Shown here: piece after piece, positions 16,724 to 26,800 of the stretch | Layout: the number at the start of each line of letters is the position of its first letter | Position numbering within the stretch: position 1 is the stretch's first letter | From: Elusimicrobiota bacterium | GTDB taxonomy: Bacteria; Elusimicrobiota; Elusimicrobia; FEN-1173; JAKLIF01 | DNA: 64,000 bases | Direction: 5' to 3' | Assembly: GCA_022709755.1 (NCBI GenBank) | Contig: JAKLIF010000007.1 | Coordinates: 1-64,000 of the forward strand | The notes under the pieces: generated by a model | Databases searched by the model: none | Told to the model about the DNA's origin: nothing | What the model saw: only the letters and a program-made list of their open reading frames with translations | Made by a program: the position numbers and the translations under genes

Positions 16724-17703
16724 CAGGCCAACCCCATGTTCCGGCGGACTTCCGCCATCGTCTGGCGCGCCACGTCGCGCGCTTTCCGGTTCCCCTCATC
16801 GAGGACCGCGCGGACGCATCCTTTGTCTTTCATCAGTTCCGCCCGGCGTTTCTGCATCGGCGCCATCGCCGCCAGGAGCAGTTCCGAGAGGTTCTTCTTA
16901 CAGCTCACGCAACCGATGCGTCCCTCGCGGCATTCCTGTTCTCTGACGGCGGCCTCCTTATTGTAAATCTTGTGGAAGGCATAGACAACACATCCGTCGG
17001 GGTGCCCCTTGTCATCGGCCCTCTTTTTCTGGGGATCCGTGAACATGCGCGAGATCTTCTTGGAGATCGACTCCACGCTCTCCGAGATTTCGATGGTGTT
17101 CCCGTAGGATTTCGACATCTTGCGCGAATCCAATCCCGGCACCTTGGGGGTCGCGGATAAGAGCGGTTTCGGTTCGGGGAAGACGTCCCCGTAGAGGTGG
17201 TTGAACCGTTTGGCGACGTCCTGGGTGAACTCCACGTGGGACAACTGGTCTTCCCCCACCGGCACCGCCTCGGCCTTATAGATGAGGATGTCGGCCGCCT
17301 GAAGGACCGGATATCCCAGGAAACCGTGGGTGGTGATCTCCCGTTCGCTGAGTTCGCGCAATTGCTCCTTGTAGGTCGGGATCCGTTCCAACCAGCCGAG
17401 CGGGGTGATCATCGAAAAAAGGAGGGAGAGTTCCGCGTGTTCCATCACGCTGGACTGTTGAAAGAGCACGCTTTTTTGAGGGTCCAGCCCGGCCGACAGC
17501 CAATCCAACACCATGTCCTCGGCGTTTTGCCGGAACTCTTTCGTGTCATCGTAACCCGTGGTCAGGGCGTGCCAGTCCGCGACCATGTAGAAACATTCGT
17601 ATTCGCCGGAGTCCTGCAATCGAACCCAGCGTTCCAGTGCCCCCCAATAGTTGCCCAGATGTAACCGACCCGAGGGGCGCATCCCCGATAAGATCCGTTT
17701 CAT
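16723..17703 (-). CDS. trpS: Tryptophanyl-tRNA synthetase with iron-sulfur-type Cys motif
   Basis: TrpRS charges tRNA-Trp. The 326-residue class I enzyme has the HLGN signature (15-18) and KMSKS (195-199), with the GYPVLQAADILIYKAEAVPVGEDQ segment of the active site. Four cysteines, C238, C258, C265 and C268, form C-x19-C-x6-C-x2-C near the anticodon-recognition region. Thermotoga maritima TrpRS binds a [4Fe-4S] cluster with C-x22-C-x6-C-x2-C at the same place, so a cluster is likely here. The start at 17703 fits family length; upstream in-frame sequence overlaps the M50 gene and is not TrpRS-like. Confidence 0.96.
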   Translation of the reverse strand: MKRILSGMRPSGRLHLGNYWGALERWVRLQDSGEYECFYMVADWHALTTGYDDTKEFRQNAEDMVLDWLSAGLDPQKSVLFQQSSVMEHAELSLLFSMITPLGWLERIPTYKEQLRELSEREITTHGFLGYPVLQAADILIYKAEAVPVGEDQLSHVEFTQDVAKRFNHLYGDVFPEPKPLLSATPKVPGLDSRKMSKSYGNTIEISESVESISKKISRMFTDPQKKRADDKGHPDGCVVYAFHKIYNKEAAVREQECREGRIGCVSCKKNLSELLLAAMAPMQKRRAELMKDKGCVRAVLDEGNRKARDVARQTMAEVRRNMGLA

Positions 17704-17711
17704 TGTCCGAT

Positions 17712-18335
17712 CTATCCTTTCATTCCCATCAACGATGCGAACCATCCGACCATCGGCCGGAGGATCCAAGGCAACAGGTTGGTGGCGAACAGGCCCAGTA
17801 AAATCCATTGTCCCCAGGGGGCCCACCGGTCGTATCGATACGACAATCGCGGAGGGAGCAACCCGGAGATGATTCGGCTCCCGTCCAACGGCGGGATGGG
17901 GAGCAGGTTGAAAACGGCCAGGATCAGGTTCAGGAACCCGGCGAAACCGAAAAACCAGACCAGGAGCTCCTGCCAAGAGGGATCCAGGAGGGCCCAGGGC
18001 AGCCATCGGATGGAGAGGAGGGCCACGGATGCGACCACGAGATTGGCCCCCGGACCGGCGGCGGCGACCCAGATGGCATCGCGCCGGGGATGGTTCAATC
18101 TGTCATAGAAAACGGGGACGGGGCGGGCCCAGGCGAACATGGGCAACCCCAGGAAAAACAGCACTCCCGGCAACAAGAGCGTGCCGATCGGATCGATATG
18201 GGGGATCGGGTTGAGCGTCACCCGCCCCATCTGTCGGGCCGTGTCGTCTCCGCACAATTCGGCCACACGCCCGTGCGCGAATTCATGCACGGTCAGACTG
18301 AAGAGGATGACGGCCAGTCCAGCAAGGAGTTCCAT
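17712..18335 (-). CDS. Site-2-protease family (M50) membrane metalloprotease
   Basis: The 207-residue protein has four to six hydrophobic segments, the zinc-binding HEFAH (17-21) at the N-terminus and the third-ligand region NLLPIPPLDGSRI near residue 150. This compact form without PDZ or CBS domains is a widespread group often next to trpS and scpA, as here. The AGPGANLVVA segment is also typical. Substrate unknown; intramembrane cleavage of regulatory or envelope proteins is the family role. It begins 11 bases after the CCA-adding gene and ends eight bases before trpS. Confidence 0.92.
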   Translation of the reverse strand: MELLAGLAVILFSLTVHEFAHGRVAELCGDDTARQMGRVTLNPIPHIDPIGTLLLPGVLFFLGLPMFAWARPVPVFYDRLNHPRRDAIWVAAAGPGANLVVASVALLSIRWLPWALLDPSWQELLVWFFGFAGFLNLILAVFNLLPIPPLDGSRIISGLLPPRLSYRYDRWAPWGQWILLGLFATNLLPWILRPMVGWFASLMGMKG

Positions 18336-18346
18336 AGGGCATTATG

Positions 18347-19588
18347 CTAATCGTTCCGAGGAAAATTGTCAATTATAAACTGGATTTCCTGCGCGCGGGT
18401 CTTCATTCTTCCGGACCAGCGTTCTCGACGGATTTTCTCGAATATCGCGTGATAAAGTTTCCCCGGTTTGTATCCCAACCGCAATAAATCATCCCCTGTC
18501 AAAAGAGGCCGGCTCCTCTCAAACCTCCGAAGCGGCGAGGACCGCGGGAGGGCTTTTCTGATGAATTCCTGGACCACCGGAGCCAGATTGTCCCAGCGGG
18601 AATCCATCGGCACCTGGTCTTTCTCCAGTTGATTCAGGATCTCGAGGCTCCTTCGCACCGATATCGTCGTCTCTTTGGGCGTTTCCAAACGCCTGCAGGC
18701 GTTCTGCGCTTCCGCCGGCGTCTGATAGCGACTCAGGACCAGCCAACGGTAAAGGATGCGGTCCTCCCTGGAATCCGGAGACAGCGCATCCAGACATCTC
18801 CGATGGAACGGGGTCCAGGCCCACGCGGGATCAAAAAAGACGCTCCCTCCCCACCGGAACAATCGTTCGAACACCGGGGTGGCTTTCAGTTCGGCGGCCA
18901 TCGCTTCCAGTTCAGCCCTCTTCCGGGCCGGGCTCAGCCGGTCCGCATACTTTTTGGAGAAGGCCTCCTCCATCCGAGTGCGCGTCTCGGAGGAAGGACG
19001 GAAATTGAACCGTCCGGCATATCGGATGAGACGGAAAAGCCGCGTCGGATCGTCTTCGAAGCTTTTCGCATGGAGGATCCGAAGGGTCTTCCGGTCGACA
19101 TCCAGGCGGCCCTGAAACGGATCTTCCAAGTCCCCCCAACGATCCGGGGTCACGTGGAGCGCCATCGCGTTGACCGAAAAATCGCGGCGCTGGAAATCCT
19201 CTCGAAGCGCCGCCGGCTCGACGATCGGAAGGGCCGCCGGTTGGACATAAGTCTCCCGCCGCGCCGAAGCCACATCCATCGTCGTCCCATCCGGGAAATG
19301 CACCGTGGCCGTCAAAAACGAGGGGTGCCACGTGATCCGTGAGGACCAACGTTTTGCCAATTCCTGGAGAAGGCGCGTGGTCGAGCCCTCGACGACCACA
19401 TCCCAATCCAGGGACGGGACCCGGAGATACAGGTCACGGACGCTTCCCCCCACCAGACAAGCCGCCGATCCCTGGGTCTGAGATATGTCCCCCAGGAGCC
19501 GGAGCCGGTCGCGCCACAGCGCGGGGATCCGTCCCATCAGACGGTTCGAAGGGGTCGCAGCGGACTCTTTTTTATTTGGAGCAGCCAA
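18347..19588 (-). CDS. cca: CCA tRNA nucleotidyltransferase / poly(A) polymerase family
   Basis: This class II nucleotidyltransferase adds CCA or part of it to tRNA 3' ends. The 413-residue protein has GGSVRD (47-52), the metal-binding DWD (61-63), RRDFSVNAMAL, the DPTRLFRLIRYAGRF template-binding region and a divergent helical C-terminus. The start is TTG, supported by AGGAGG eight bases upstream and located four bases after DUF2851. The C-terminal HD domain of some homologues is absent. Whether it is a full CCA enzyme or a split A- or CC-adding enzyme cannot be told from sequence alone. Confidence 0.9.
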   Translation of the reverse strand: MAAPNKKESAATPSNRLMGRIPALWRDRLRLLGDISQTQGSAACLVGGSVRDLYLRVPSLDWDVVVEGSTTRLLQELAKRWSSRITWHPSFLTATVHFPDGTTMDVASARRETYVQPAALPIVEPAALREDFQRRDFSVNAMALHVTPDRWGDLEDPFQGRLDVDRKTLRILHAKSFEDDPTRLFRLIRYAGRFNFRPSSETRTRMEEAFSKKYADRLSPARKRAELEAMAAELKATPVFERLFRWGGSVFFDPAWAWTPFHRRCLDALSPDSREDRILYRWLVLSRYQTPAEAQNACRRLETPKETTISVRRSLEILNQLEKDQVPMDSRWDNLAPVVQEFIRKALPRSSPLRRFERSRPLLTGDDLLRLGYKPGKLYHAIFEKIRRERWSGRMKTRAQEIQFIIDNFPRND

Positions 19589-19592
19589 CAGG

Positions 19593-21116
19593 TCAGCCTC
19601 CTCGGATGATTTCGGGCAATGACAATCCTACTATTTTCGGGAACGCGCAATGGTCGCAGACCCATGGTTTCGTATCGCAAAAATCCTGAAACAACTGAAG
19701 GAGGCCCTGTTGTTGGCGTTCCTCGTTGAGAGCCACGCGGCGCGTCTTCTCAGAGCCCAGCAACCGATGGGCCATCAACCGGGAGACGCCGGCCGGTTCG
19801 CGCAACCGCAGTTTCCGATACATCCCATGGAGACGTTCTTCCGCCTTGGCATCGCGGCGACGGCGTATCTCGCGAAGGAGGGCCGGCAGATAGACATTGA
19901 CCCACAACGCCTGAGACCGGTCCGGCCCGATCAGGGCGACATCGTGCGGAAAGCGGGTCGAGTTCCATGTGGCGCGTCGCGCGAAATATCCGGCGGGAGG
20001 AACGACGAAACCGGAGGGCTCGAGGATCACCGACGAATCGTTCTGCCAAAGAGTCCCTTTGGAAAGATAGTCCTCGGCCCAACCGTCCAACAACAGCGCC
20101 AATCCGGCCAAGCGGCGATGGGGATAATTCGTGGGCCGCACTCCTTTGAAGTTCCAATCCTCTCTCCCCATCGGCGTCAATGCCCCTCTGACCCGGTCCC
20201 AGAGCGCTTGTCGTCTGGCCAGACACGCATGGGTTTCCATATCGTCCGTCGGGCGCGGTTCAAGAAGCAGCCCCGCCACCCCGAAGAGGAGTGTCTCGAT
20301 CATCTCTTTTCGTTCTTCCCCCTTGAAGGGACGAGCCAGGGACATGAGCGTCGGCAGGGGAAGGAGTTCGGCCAATCGAGCCATGGCTTTTTTATTCTTG
20401 GCGTATCCCAACCCTTCGCAGAAACGGGTATAGTCCGAGGGATCGTCCATCCGTCCCGTCTTGAGCAGGATCCGCCCGTCACCCGCCAGATTCAGAAGGG
20501 TCTCCACCGTCTCGTAATTGCGGATGGAGACCGCTTTTCCGCAGGATCCTTTCCCGCAACGGCTGTCATAGGGATAATTCTCGACATCGAAGGAATGTTC
20601 CAGGGCGTTCCAGGGTTGCGGGAGACGGCCGAGGAGCGATGCCGAGGGGATCTGTCTTCCATCCGCCGCGCGCGTCAGGAAGGCGGAGGAGGAAGGGAAC
20701 AGATAGACATGGAGGACGACCTTGTTATAGCGCGGATTGCGATCGTGCCGGTGGGCCTTCCAATCGCGCGCGTGGACATCGATCTCGATATCGCCCTGCA
20801 CCGGTTCATCGCCGAGGGTGAGTTGCGCGCCCTGAAAGTCGGGCCCCTCCCCCGTGTTCCATTCGCCCGGGGAATGGATGCTGATCCGATCCCCCCCAAT
20901 GGTCCCCCAATGCCGACGGTCGAAGCGGGATTCATACCAGAGCATTTTGATGATCTTTTCGTTGAGTGTCTTCTCCGGCTCCCCGGGTCCGGAGAACCGA
21001 TCCGAAACGTTCTGGGCGGGCGGGGCGGTTGAAATCCCATTCCGATATTTGTCGCGCAAATGGAGATAACTGTCGGAGAACCCCGTCTCCATCATCGGGG
21101 GGAGGACCCGGGTCAC
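19593..21116 (-). CDS. DUF2851 family protein
   Basis: The 507-residue cytoplasmic protein has the DUF2851 N-terminal signature: ISIHSPGEWNTGEGPDFQGAQ followed by GDIEIDVHARDWKAHRHD and RYNKVVLHVYLF. The GPDF...GDIEI spacing resembles the acidic core of PD-(D/E)XK nucleases, so a nuclease-like fold is plausible. Extra cysteines occur as CGKGSC and, near the end, C-x6-C-x2-C (FCDTKPWVCDHCAFP), which could bind metal. The preferred start is GTG at 21116 giving a four-base overlap with the preceding small gene. Function is unknown; coupling with a CCA-adding enzyme hints at RNA metabolism. Confidence 0.85.
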   Translation of the reverse strand: MTRVLPPMMETGFSDSYLHLRDKYRNGISTAPPAQNVSDRFSGPGEPEKTLNEKIIKMLWYESRFDRRHWGTIGGDRISIHSPGEWNTGEGPDFQGAQLTLGDEPVQGDIEIDVHARDWKAHRHDRNPRYNKVVLHVYLFPSSSAFLTRAADGRQIPSASLLGRLPQPWNALEHSFDVENYPYDSRCGKGSCGKAVSIRNYETVETLLNLAGDGRILLKTGRMDDPSDYTRFCEGLGYAKNKKAMARLAELLPLPTLMSLARPFKGEERKEMIETLLFGVAGLLLEPRPTDDMETHACLARRQALWDRVRGALTPMGREDWNFKGVRPTNYPHRRLAGLALLLDGWAEDYLSKGTLWQNDSSVILEPSGFVVPPAGYFARRATWNSTRFPHDVALIGPDRSQALWVNVYLPALLREIRRRRDAKAEERLHGMYRKLRLREPAGVSRLMAHRLLGSEKTRRVALNEERQQQGLLQLFQDFCDTKPWVCDHCAFPKIVGLSLPEIIRGG

Positions 21117-21514
21117 CGGGAGGCCCTCCGTGTCGATCGGAGATGTTCGGTCAACCGGCCCAGGACGTCGGAAGGGAGCCCGGCCCCTTCGGCCTGAAGA
21201 AAACCGGCCAACGCTTTCCTGATCGCCGAAGAATCAGCCGTCGTGACATCGACCACGGGCGTCTTGATGTCATGTTCCCGTCCGTCCACTTCTTTCGAGT
21301 TCACAAAACCGGTCCGGAACGAACGTCCATCCCATTCCCCCCAGCATTCGTTCCGTTCCCCCCGAAAAAGAGACAGGCAGGATATTTGAAAAGACACGAT
21401 ATCCCGATCCCGACGCCAAACGAAAAGGTCGCCGTTCTCGGAATGATACCACTCGCGACGAGCCCCGTTCCGGCTCGATTCCGCAGTGACATCCTGGCGT
21501 ATCTTGGAAAGCAT
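21113..21514 (-). CDS. Small conserved hypothetical protein
   Basis: The 133-residue soluble protein contains REWYHSENGDLFVWRRDRDIVSFQISC followed by GEWDGRSFRTGFV. I have seen this kind of W-x-H-x(4-6)-DLxVW pattern in small conserved proteins of Proteobacteria and other phyla, but know of no function. The region 25-70 reads as a small beta-rich domain and the C-terminal third as a helical segment ending in Arg residues. It is translationally coupled to DUF2851 and follows CpXC by 13 bases. Confidence 0.7.
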   Translation of the reverse strand: MLSKIRQDVTAESSRNGARREWYHSENGDLFVWRRDRDIVSFQISCLSLFRGERNECWGEWDGRSFRTGFVNSKEVDGREHDIKTPVVDVTTADSSAIRKALAGFLQAEGAGLPSDVLGRLTEHLRSTRRASR

Positions 21515-21527
21515 CGGGAGGGTCTTT

Positions 21528-22187
21528 TCAGGGAAGTTTCAAGGAATCGAGGAAGGCTATCGTCAGAGCCGGACTCTTGGGAAGATCATCCTTCCACTGA
21601 AGGTAGACGCTCAACCGGTCGTTGGCTTTGACGATGCGGTGGAGACCCTCCAATATCTGCTGGGACGGGCTTTTCCGCTCATGGGAGACATAGGGGAGAA
21701 TGGCCGGCACTCCGGAACGGCGGGCCAGCGAGGGAGAGAGACGGGCGATCTTGATGCCCGCTGAAACCGCCAAGCTGGCGGCGATCTCCCCCTGGTCCTG
21801 TTCCTCCTGCTCTTTGGAGAGGAGAGAAACGAGGGTGTCCAGGCCGAAGAAAATCACCGGCGGATACTTGATCTTCTCTTCCTCGGGGGATGCGTCCTGT
21901 GATTTCTGAAAATCCGTCACTGTCTGCTTCTCCCATTTCTCCTTCTCGGCCAGAGAAGCGCTGGGATAGACGAAGGCCAAGAGTTCCGAATGGGGCTCAT
22001 GGTACAAGAGGAACTTCTCCGCATACACATATTGTCCGCATCGGGGGCAGGCCACGACGTTCAACATCCCGGCGAGAAGGGATTCCCGGAGTTCCGGGGT
22101 CCGGTCCGCGTTCACCGAATCCCACAACACGGCGTCGAATTCTTCCCCGCAGGGGCATTTGACTGTCTTCTGGCTTGAAAATGACAT
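21528..22187 (-). CDS. CpXC domain protein
   Basis: The 219-residue protein begins VKCPCGEEFDAVLWDSVNADRTPELRESLLAGMLNVVACPRCGQYVYAEKF in which the two cysteine pairs (CPCG and CPRCG) and the VNxxxxPELR...LLxG pattern define the CpXC domain, a presumed zinc-binding module found in uncharacterised bacterial proteins. The C-terminal half is helical and has a low-complexity stretch (EKEKWEKQ) around residue 88. No signal peptide. It starts 42 bases after the metalloprotease gene with GGAAGAG upstream. Function is unknown. Confidence 0.85.
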   Translation of the reverse strand: MSFSSQKTVKCPCGEEFDAVLWDSVNADRTPELRESLLAGMLNVVACPRCGQYVYAEKFLLYHEPHSELLAFVYPSASLAEKEKWEKQTVTDFQKSQDASPEEEKIKYPPVIFFGLDTLVSLLSKEQEEQDQGEIAASLAVSAGIKIARLSPSLARRSGVPAILPYVSHERKSPSQQILEGLHRIVKANDRLSVYLQWKDDLPKSPALTIAFLDSLKLP

Positions 22188-22229
22188 GCGTTTCTCTTCC
22201 TTATCTTCCGGGTTTCAAGCGCGGGCCGA

Positions 22230-23888
22230 TCAATGTTTGGGCATATTCGCCAACACGTCGCGAAGAGCCGTGTTCCGCGGATCCAGCCTGAGGGCGAGTT
22301 GGACCTCGCTCTTGGCCATGTCGTAGTTCCCGAAATCGAGATGGATGAGCCCGAGGATCTCGTGGATCTTCGGGTGGAACGGGTTGATGCCCGCCGCCTC
22401 ATAGAGCACGTCGCGGGCTTCGTAATAACGGCCATCGTCGTAAAGGAGTTCACCCAGCATGATATAGACGGTGACATAGGAAGGATTTTTCTCGACCGCC
22501 GTGCGGAGATATTCTTCCGCTTTGGCGATATTGTCCTGAGCGATGAGCATCCGGGCCGCCCGCCCCAGCGCCACGCCGTTGTTCGGTTCAAGGTCCACCG
22601 CCTTCTGATATTGGACGGCGGCCACCGCGGTCTGGCCCTTCTGTTTCAGGCGATCCCCCAGTCGGATATGCCCCCGGCTGTCCGCCCCCACGAAAGAATC
22701 CACCTCGTCGATGTTTTGGAAATAGACCTTCGGAATGATCGCGCCCGTGGAGACCTCGATCTTCTTGTCGGACAGGGAACGTTTCCATTCCGCCTCCAGA
22801 TCTTGTTCCGATATCCCCAACACCGAGACGAAGGACTCCTCTCGGGAGCGCGTCTTAAACGATCGCAACAAGGACACCAATGTCTTCTCCCCATAACGGT
22901 CCAGCATATACCCCACCGCATCGGAGACTTGGGCGAAAGCCAGGGAGACTTCTTCCTGGTCTTTCAGATACACCATGGAAGGTTCCATGCGCTGGAACGG
23001 GATGAGGGAATCCGTCTCGACGGCCTTGGCCAGGAGGTTCTGGGAGGAGGGCGGCGGTTCGTAGGATCCGTCGCGTCTCCAAGCGGTTTCGTAATAACGG
23101 GCGATCCCCTCATGCAGCCACAACGGACAGAGGGAGCCCGAAACCTGGGATATCAGATAATGATTGAATTCATGAGACAGGGCATCCAGCCATCGGTATC
23201 CGAGCGGCAATGATTGCGGGGAGACGATCATGATCCGCCTGAACTTGCAGATCCCGATGGCCCCCGACCGGTCCAATGTTTCCGAAGAGAGAGTGGAGGC
23301 CGCCGAAAAGGACTCCCGCGTGGGGTAGATCTCGACGATCACCGTGGTCGACGGCGTGAGACCGAATCGGTCTCCCATGCCGGTCCAGGCCTCTTCGAGG
23401 GCGGGGATGGCGTACAACAACAAGAACAGGTGGTCTTTGTCAGCTTGGAACCTGAAACGCGTTGACGTGGAGAGGATCTCTTCAAAACCGGTTGTGATCT
23501 CGACCAAACGGGAGAGGTAAGCCCGCTGCGCCTGCCCTCCACTGTCCGACGGGGGAAGCGATGTCAGTCGGTCCAGGGCGCCGGAATAATCCCCCGCGTA
23601 GGCCTTCACGAGAGATTCGATCTTGGAGTGGATGATTTGTTGTTTGGGAAGACGGAGCGATTCCAGGTAGTTCAAGACCGGTTGGAATTCCCCCGCCTCC
23701 AGATACCGCTCCGCCAAAAGCCAAGGAACCTCTGATTTTTGGAGCATTTTCTCCGGGTTGATGTAGGCATTGAAATCGAAGTGTTCTTCAGAACGAGCGA
23801 GGCCGACCCCGGGACAGATCCAGAGGAAGGCCGCCAACAGGGTTCCGACTGTTTGAGGGGACCGAAACGGGGTCTTTCTGTCCATCAT
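22230..23888 (-). CDS. Exported gluzincin metallopeptidase with TPR repeats
   Basis: The 552-residue protein has a signal peptide (about 12-32), helical repeats (50-130), a peptidase MA-like domain and a C-terminal TPR array (about 408-545). The zinc site is complete: HEFNH at 239-243 and E260 in WLHEGIARY, giving HExxH-x16-E. TPR units include YQKAVDLEPNNGVALGRAARML and YLRTAVEKNPSYVTVYIMLGELLYDD. It is therefore a probable periplasmic metalloprotease that acts in a protein complex. Its ATG overlaps the DUF4175 stop (ATGA), tying it to the MoxR/DUF2723 cluster as its last gene. Confidence 0.88.
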   Translation of the reverse strand: MMDRKTPFRSPQTVGTLLAAFLWICPGVGLARSEEHFDFNAYINPEKMLQKSEVPWLLAERYLEAGEFQPVLNYLESLRLPKQQIIHSKIESLVKAYAGDYSGALDRLTSLPPSDSGGQAQRAYLSRLVEITTGFEEILSTSTRFRFQADKDHLFLLLYAIPALEEAWTGMGDRFGLTPSTTVIVEIYPTRESFSAASTLSSETLDRSGAIGICKFRRIMIVSPQSLPLGYRWLDALSHEFNHYLISQVSGSLCPLWLHEGIARYYETAWRRDGSYEPPPSSQNLLAKAVETDSLIPFQRMEPSMVYLKDQEEVSLAFAQVSDAVGYMLDRYGEKTLVSLLRSFKTRSREESFVSVLGISEQDLEAEWKRSLSDKKIEVSTGAIIPKVYFQNIDEVDSFVGADSRGHIRLGDRLKQKGQTAVAAVQYQKAVDLEPNNGVALGRAARMLIAQDNIAKAEEYLRTAVEKNPSYVTVYIMLGELLYDDGRYYEARDVLYEAAGINPFHPKIHEILGLIHLDFGNYDMAKSEVQLALRLDPRNTALRDVLANMPKH

Positions 23889-26800
23889 TTATCCGGGGCC
23901 CACCGTTCATAATAGTCCCGGATCATCCTTTCATGGATTTTCGGATATTTCTCTTTCATAGATTGTAGCAATTCTTCCCGGAACTCCCTAGGAGGCTTGA
24001 ACTCATCGGCGCCGGGGATATGGACGATTCCGGTGTGTCCGCCGGAAGGAGCATGACTCCCCATGGGCTGGAGCGATCCTGTCAATGGTTGGTCATAGGA
24101 TTTTCCCAGAGTCGTCAATGATTGATAGCCCGAAGACATGGACTCATGGGAATCCTCCAGAAGACGGAGGGCTTTTTCTTGCCAGGAAACGCACGCATGC
24201 GTATCCGGATCATCCAACCGGGTGACCGCTTTTCCCATCGCGTCCGCGGCGTCGCTCAGACGGCGGATCAACTTCGGTTCCAGCACCGCCGTCTGACGGG
24301 CCATATCCTGGATTTCGGACCGAAGAGACCGCGTGTCCTTTTCCACGACGACTTGTTTCGACTGGATCTCCCGCACTTCTCTCCCCTCCGTCTCATCCAT
24401 GACCGTTTTTTCGGGAAGGGGGGCCATCCGTCGATAGAGGGCGTCCTCTCCCTCTTTCAATCGGGAGAATCGCCCCGTCAATGCCGCATAATTCTCGGCG
24501 GCCGCCTTGAACGTTTCCGAATCGCCGCGACCTTTTCCCGTCGACGAGCTGGGGACGAGGCGATATTTCTGCAAGCGTTCACCGGCCCGTTCGATCCCGC
24601 GCAGGGCCTCCTCATAATGTCCCCGCGATTCCTGAGCGTTCCGGGGAGCCTGAGACAGGGCGCGGCCGCCCACCTCTATTCTCGTCTGCGCCGCCAATTC
24701 CAATATCCGGGTCACGCGAAACCGGAGTTCCCCCGCCAACGAGATATCGTCTTCCTTCGCCACTCGGACGAGAGCTTCGTTCAGGGCCGCGATGTGTTTG
24801 TCGAAGTCGGTCTCCAATTCGGCCAAGAGCGCTTTTTCGGCCTCCAAGAGACGTGGGACCAGTCGTTTCGAGACATCGAGTGTCCGGTCCCTCAATCCCC
24901 GCTGCCGGTCCACCAGTTCCTGGAGCTTCGCCTGGGACCGCTCGTAAGATTCCCGGAACCGGTCGTCGAACCAACCGAATTCCCCCGGTACATTCCGGGA
25001 AGCTTCCCGGAGGGTCCGTTGCATCTCCGTCAGACGATCCAACACTTGGCGGGCCGCGGCGAGAGCCGACGAGGCATCCCCCCGGTTCAGAGCGGACTGA
25101 ATCTCGTTCAATCCCGATTGGACTTGATCCAGACGGAGGTTTTTCACGGAGGGCTGATTGATGAATTCCTCGGGAAGTTCCTGGGGCATGGATTGGAGCT
25201 GACGGAGGATGCGATCCATCATCTCGTGGGCCGCTCGCATGATTTCCGTCAGTTTCTTCTGGTCTTCGGGCCGGAGGGCTGTCCCCTCCTTCCCCCCCAT
25301 CTCCTCCGAAAGGGTCTGTATGGATTCAGTGAGGGCCTCCTGGTTTTTGAAAAGGGCCCGCATCTTCTGCGCTTGAGACACATCTTCCGACAACAACGTC
25401 ATCCGTTCCAGTGTCGATATGATCTCCTCCATGGCCCGTCCCGCCGAGGCGTCATCCCCGGTCCGGAGGGCCTCCATCGCCCGAGGAGAAGAAATGTTGT
25501 TCAAATCGCCCAAAAGATTCCGCATCCCTTCGTGTTCATACCACACGAGGCGGTCGGTGAGCGGATCCTTCGACATCCGATCGAGCAATTCCGAAAGTGC
25601 CTTTTCCTTACGGAGAAGCCCCCCCTGGAGTTCGCTCTGCCGCCCGACCAATCCTGCGGAATCTCGCGGCACCGATTTCAATCCTTCCCTGATCAGTGTC
25701 TGTTCCGCCAGGGCCGAGAGGAGGTCATGACGGAATTCCTGGAGCGCGGAATCGATCCGAAGATGCTCCTCGTCATATGAGGCGATTTCGAGCGTGTAGA
25801 CGGCGGAACGGCCTGTCAGGGGGCCGGTCAGCGTGTTGAGGTCAACCACTGTCAGGTAATATCGGAGACGATCCCCGGGTTTCAACGGGAGCGAATCCAA
25901 TCGCCAAACGGCCTCATCCGTCTTTTCTTGCACCGCCGGCCGGATGCTCTTCAGTCTGATATCCTGCACGGGGCCGTCTTTGATCTGATACGCCAGTCGA
26001 ATCTCCGCGACGCCGTAATCGTCGACAGCCCGATAGACGAGCCTCACCGGATCGCGGAGAGACAAGAGCAGATCCTGCGCCGGGGACAATATCTGAATGG
26101 ACGGCACCTGATCCTTGATGACGTCCACATGGAACCGTTCCGATGTTTCCACGACCGAGGGGGCTCCGGGTGGAACCCATTGAAAACTGAAGTCCGCATT
26201 TTCGGTCACATCGAAAGTGGACTCCACATGGAGGGCATCGGATTGGCGGACCGGAAGGATCCGATCGTCGGAGAAGAGCAGGCAAGCCGAATGGACGGGC
26301 TTGTTCAACTCCCCCCGGACCGTGATCCGGGATCCTGTCAAGGCCCGGACCGTCAGGACGCGGGATAATTCCTCCGATGGAAGCCCGGTGTAGGGGGGCG
26401 GGACAACCGTCAGATGGAGCCGCTCAAACTGGACCGGTTCCACCGGGCTCAACTGGAATTCGCGGGAGGTTTCCCCCCTCCACCGCACCCGATAGACCAA
26501 TGGATCCAGAAGTTCCGCCAGTGGATAGATGAAAGTCCGCTGATCGATCCTGGACAGAAGGCGTTTTTCCCAAGAAGCCGGTCCGCTCCGCTGGGATGCG
26601 GGCGAACGGACCCACAATTCCGGTTCCCATTCATCGAAAGATGTTTCCTCGCCGGCGGGCCCGTTATCAGAGATCCGGATCGTCACGTCCTTGCGCCGGG
26701 GTCCTGTATAATCTCCCGGAGAAATAAGAAGTCGATCCATCAACGACGAATGACCGAACGGATAGACACAGGGTCCCCATCCCGACATCGCTTCGGCCGG

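Noticed and set aside
19650-21032. 460-codon plus-strand frame
   Set aside because: Antisense to DUF2851, whose motifs are clear on the minus strand.
24122-25780. Long open frame of 552 codons on the plus strand
   Set aside because: It lies entirely antisense to the DUF4175 coiled-coil region. High GC at third codon positions removes stops; the product has no domain and no ribosome site.
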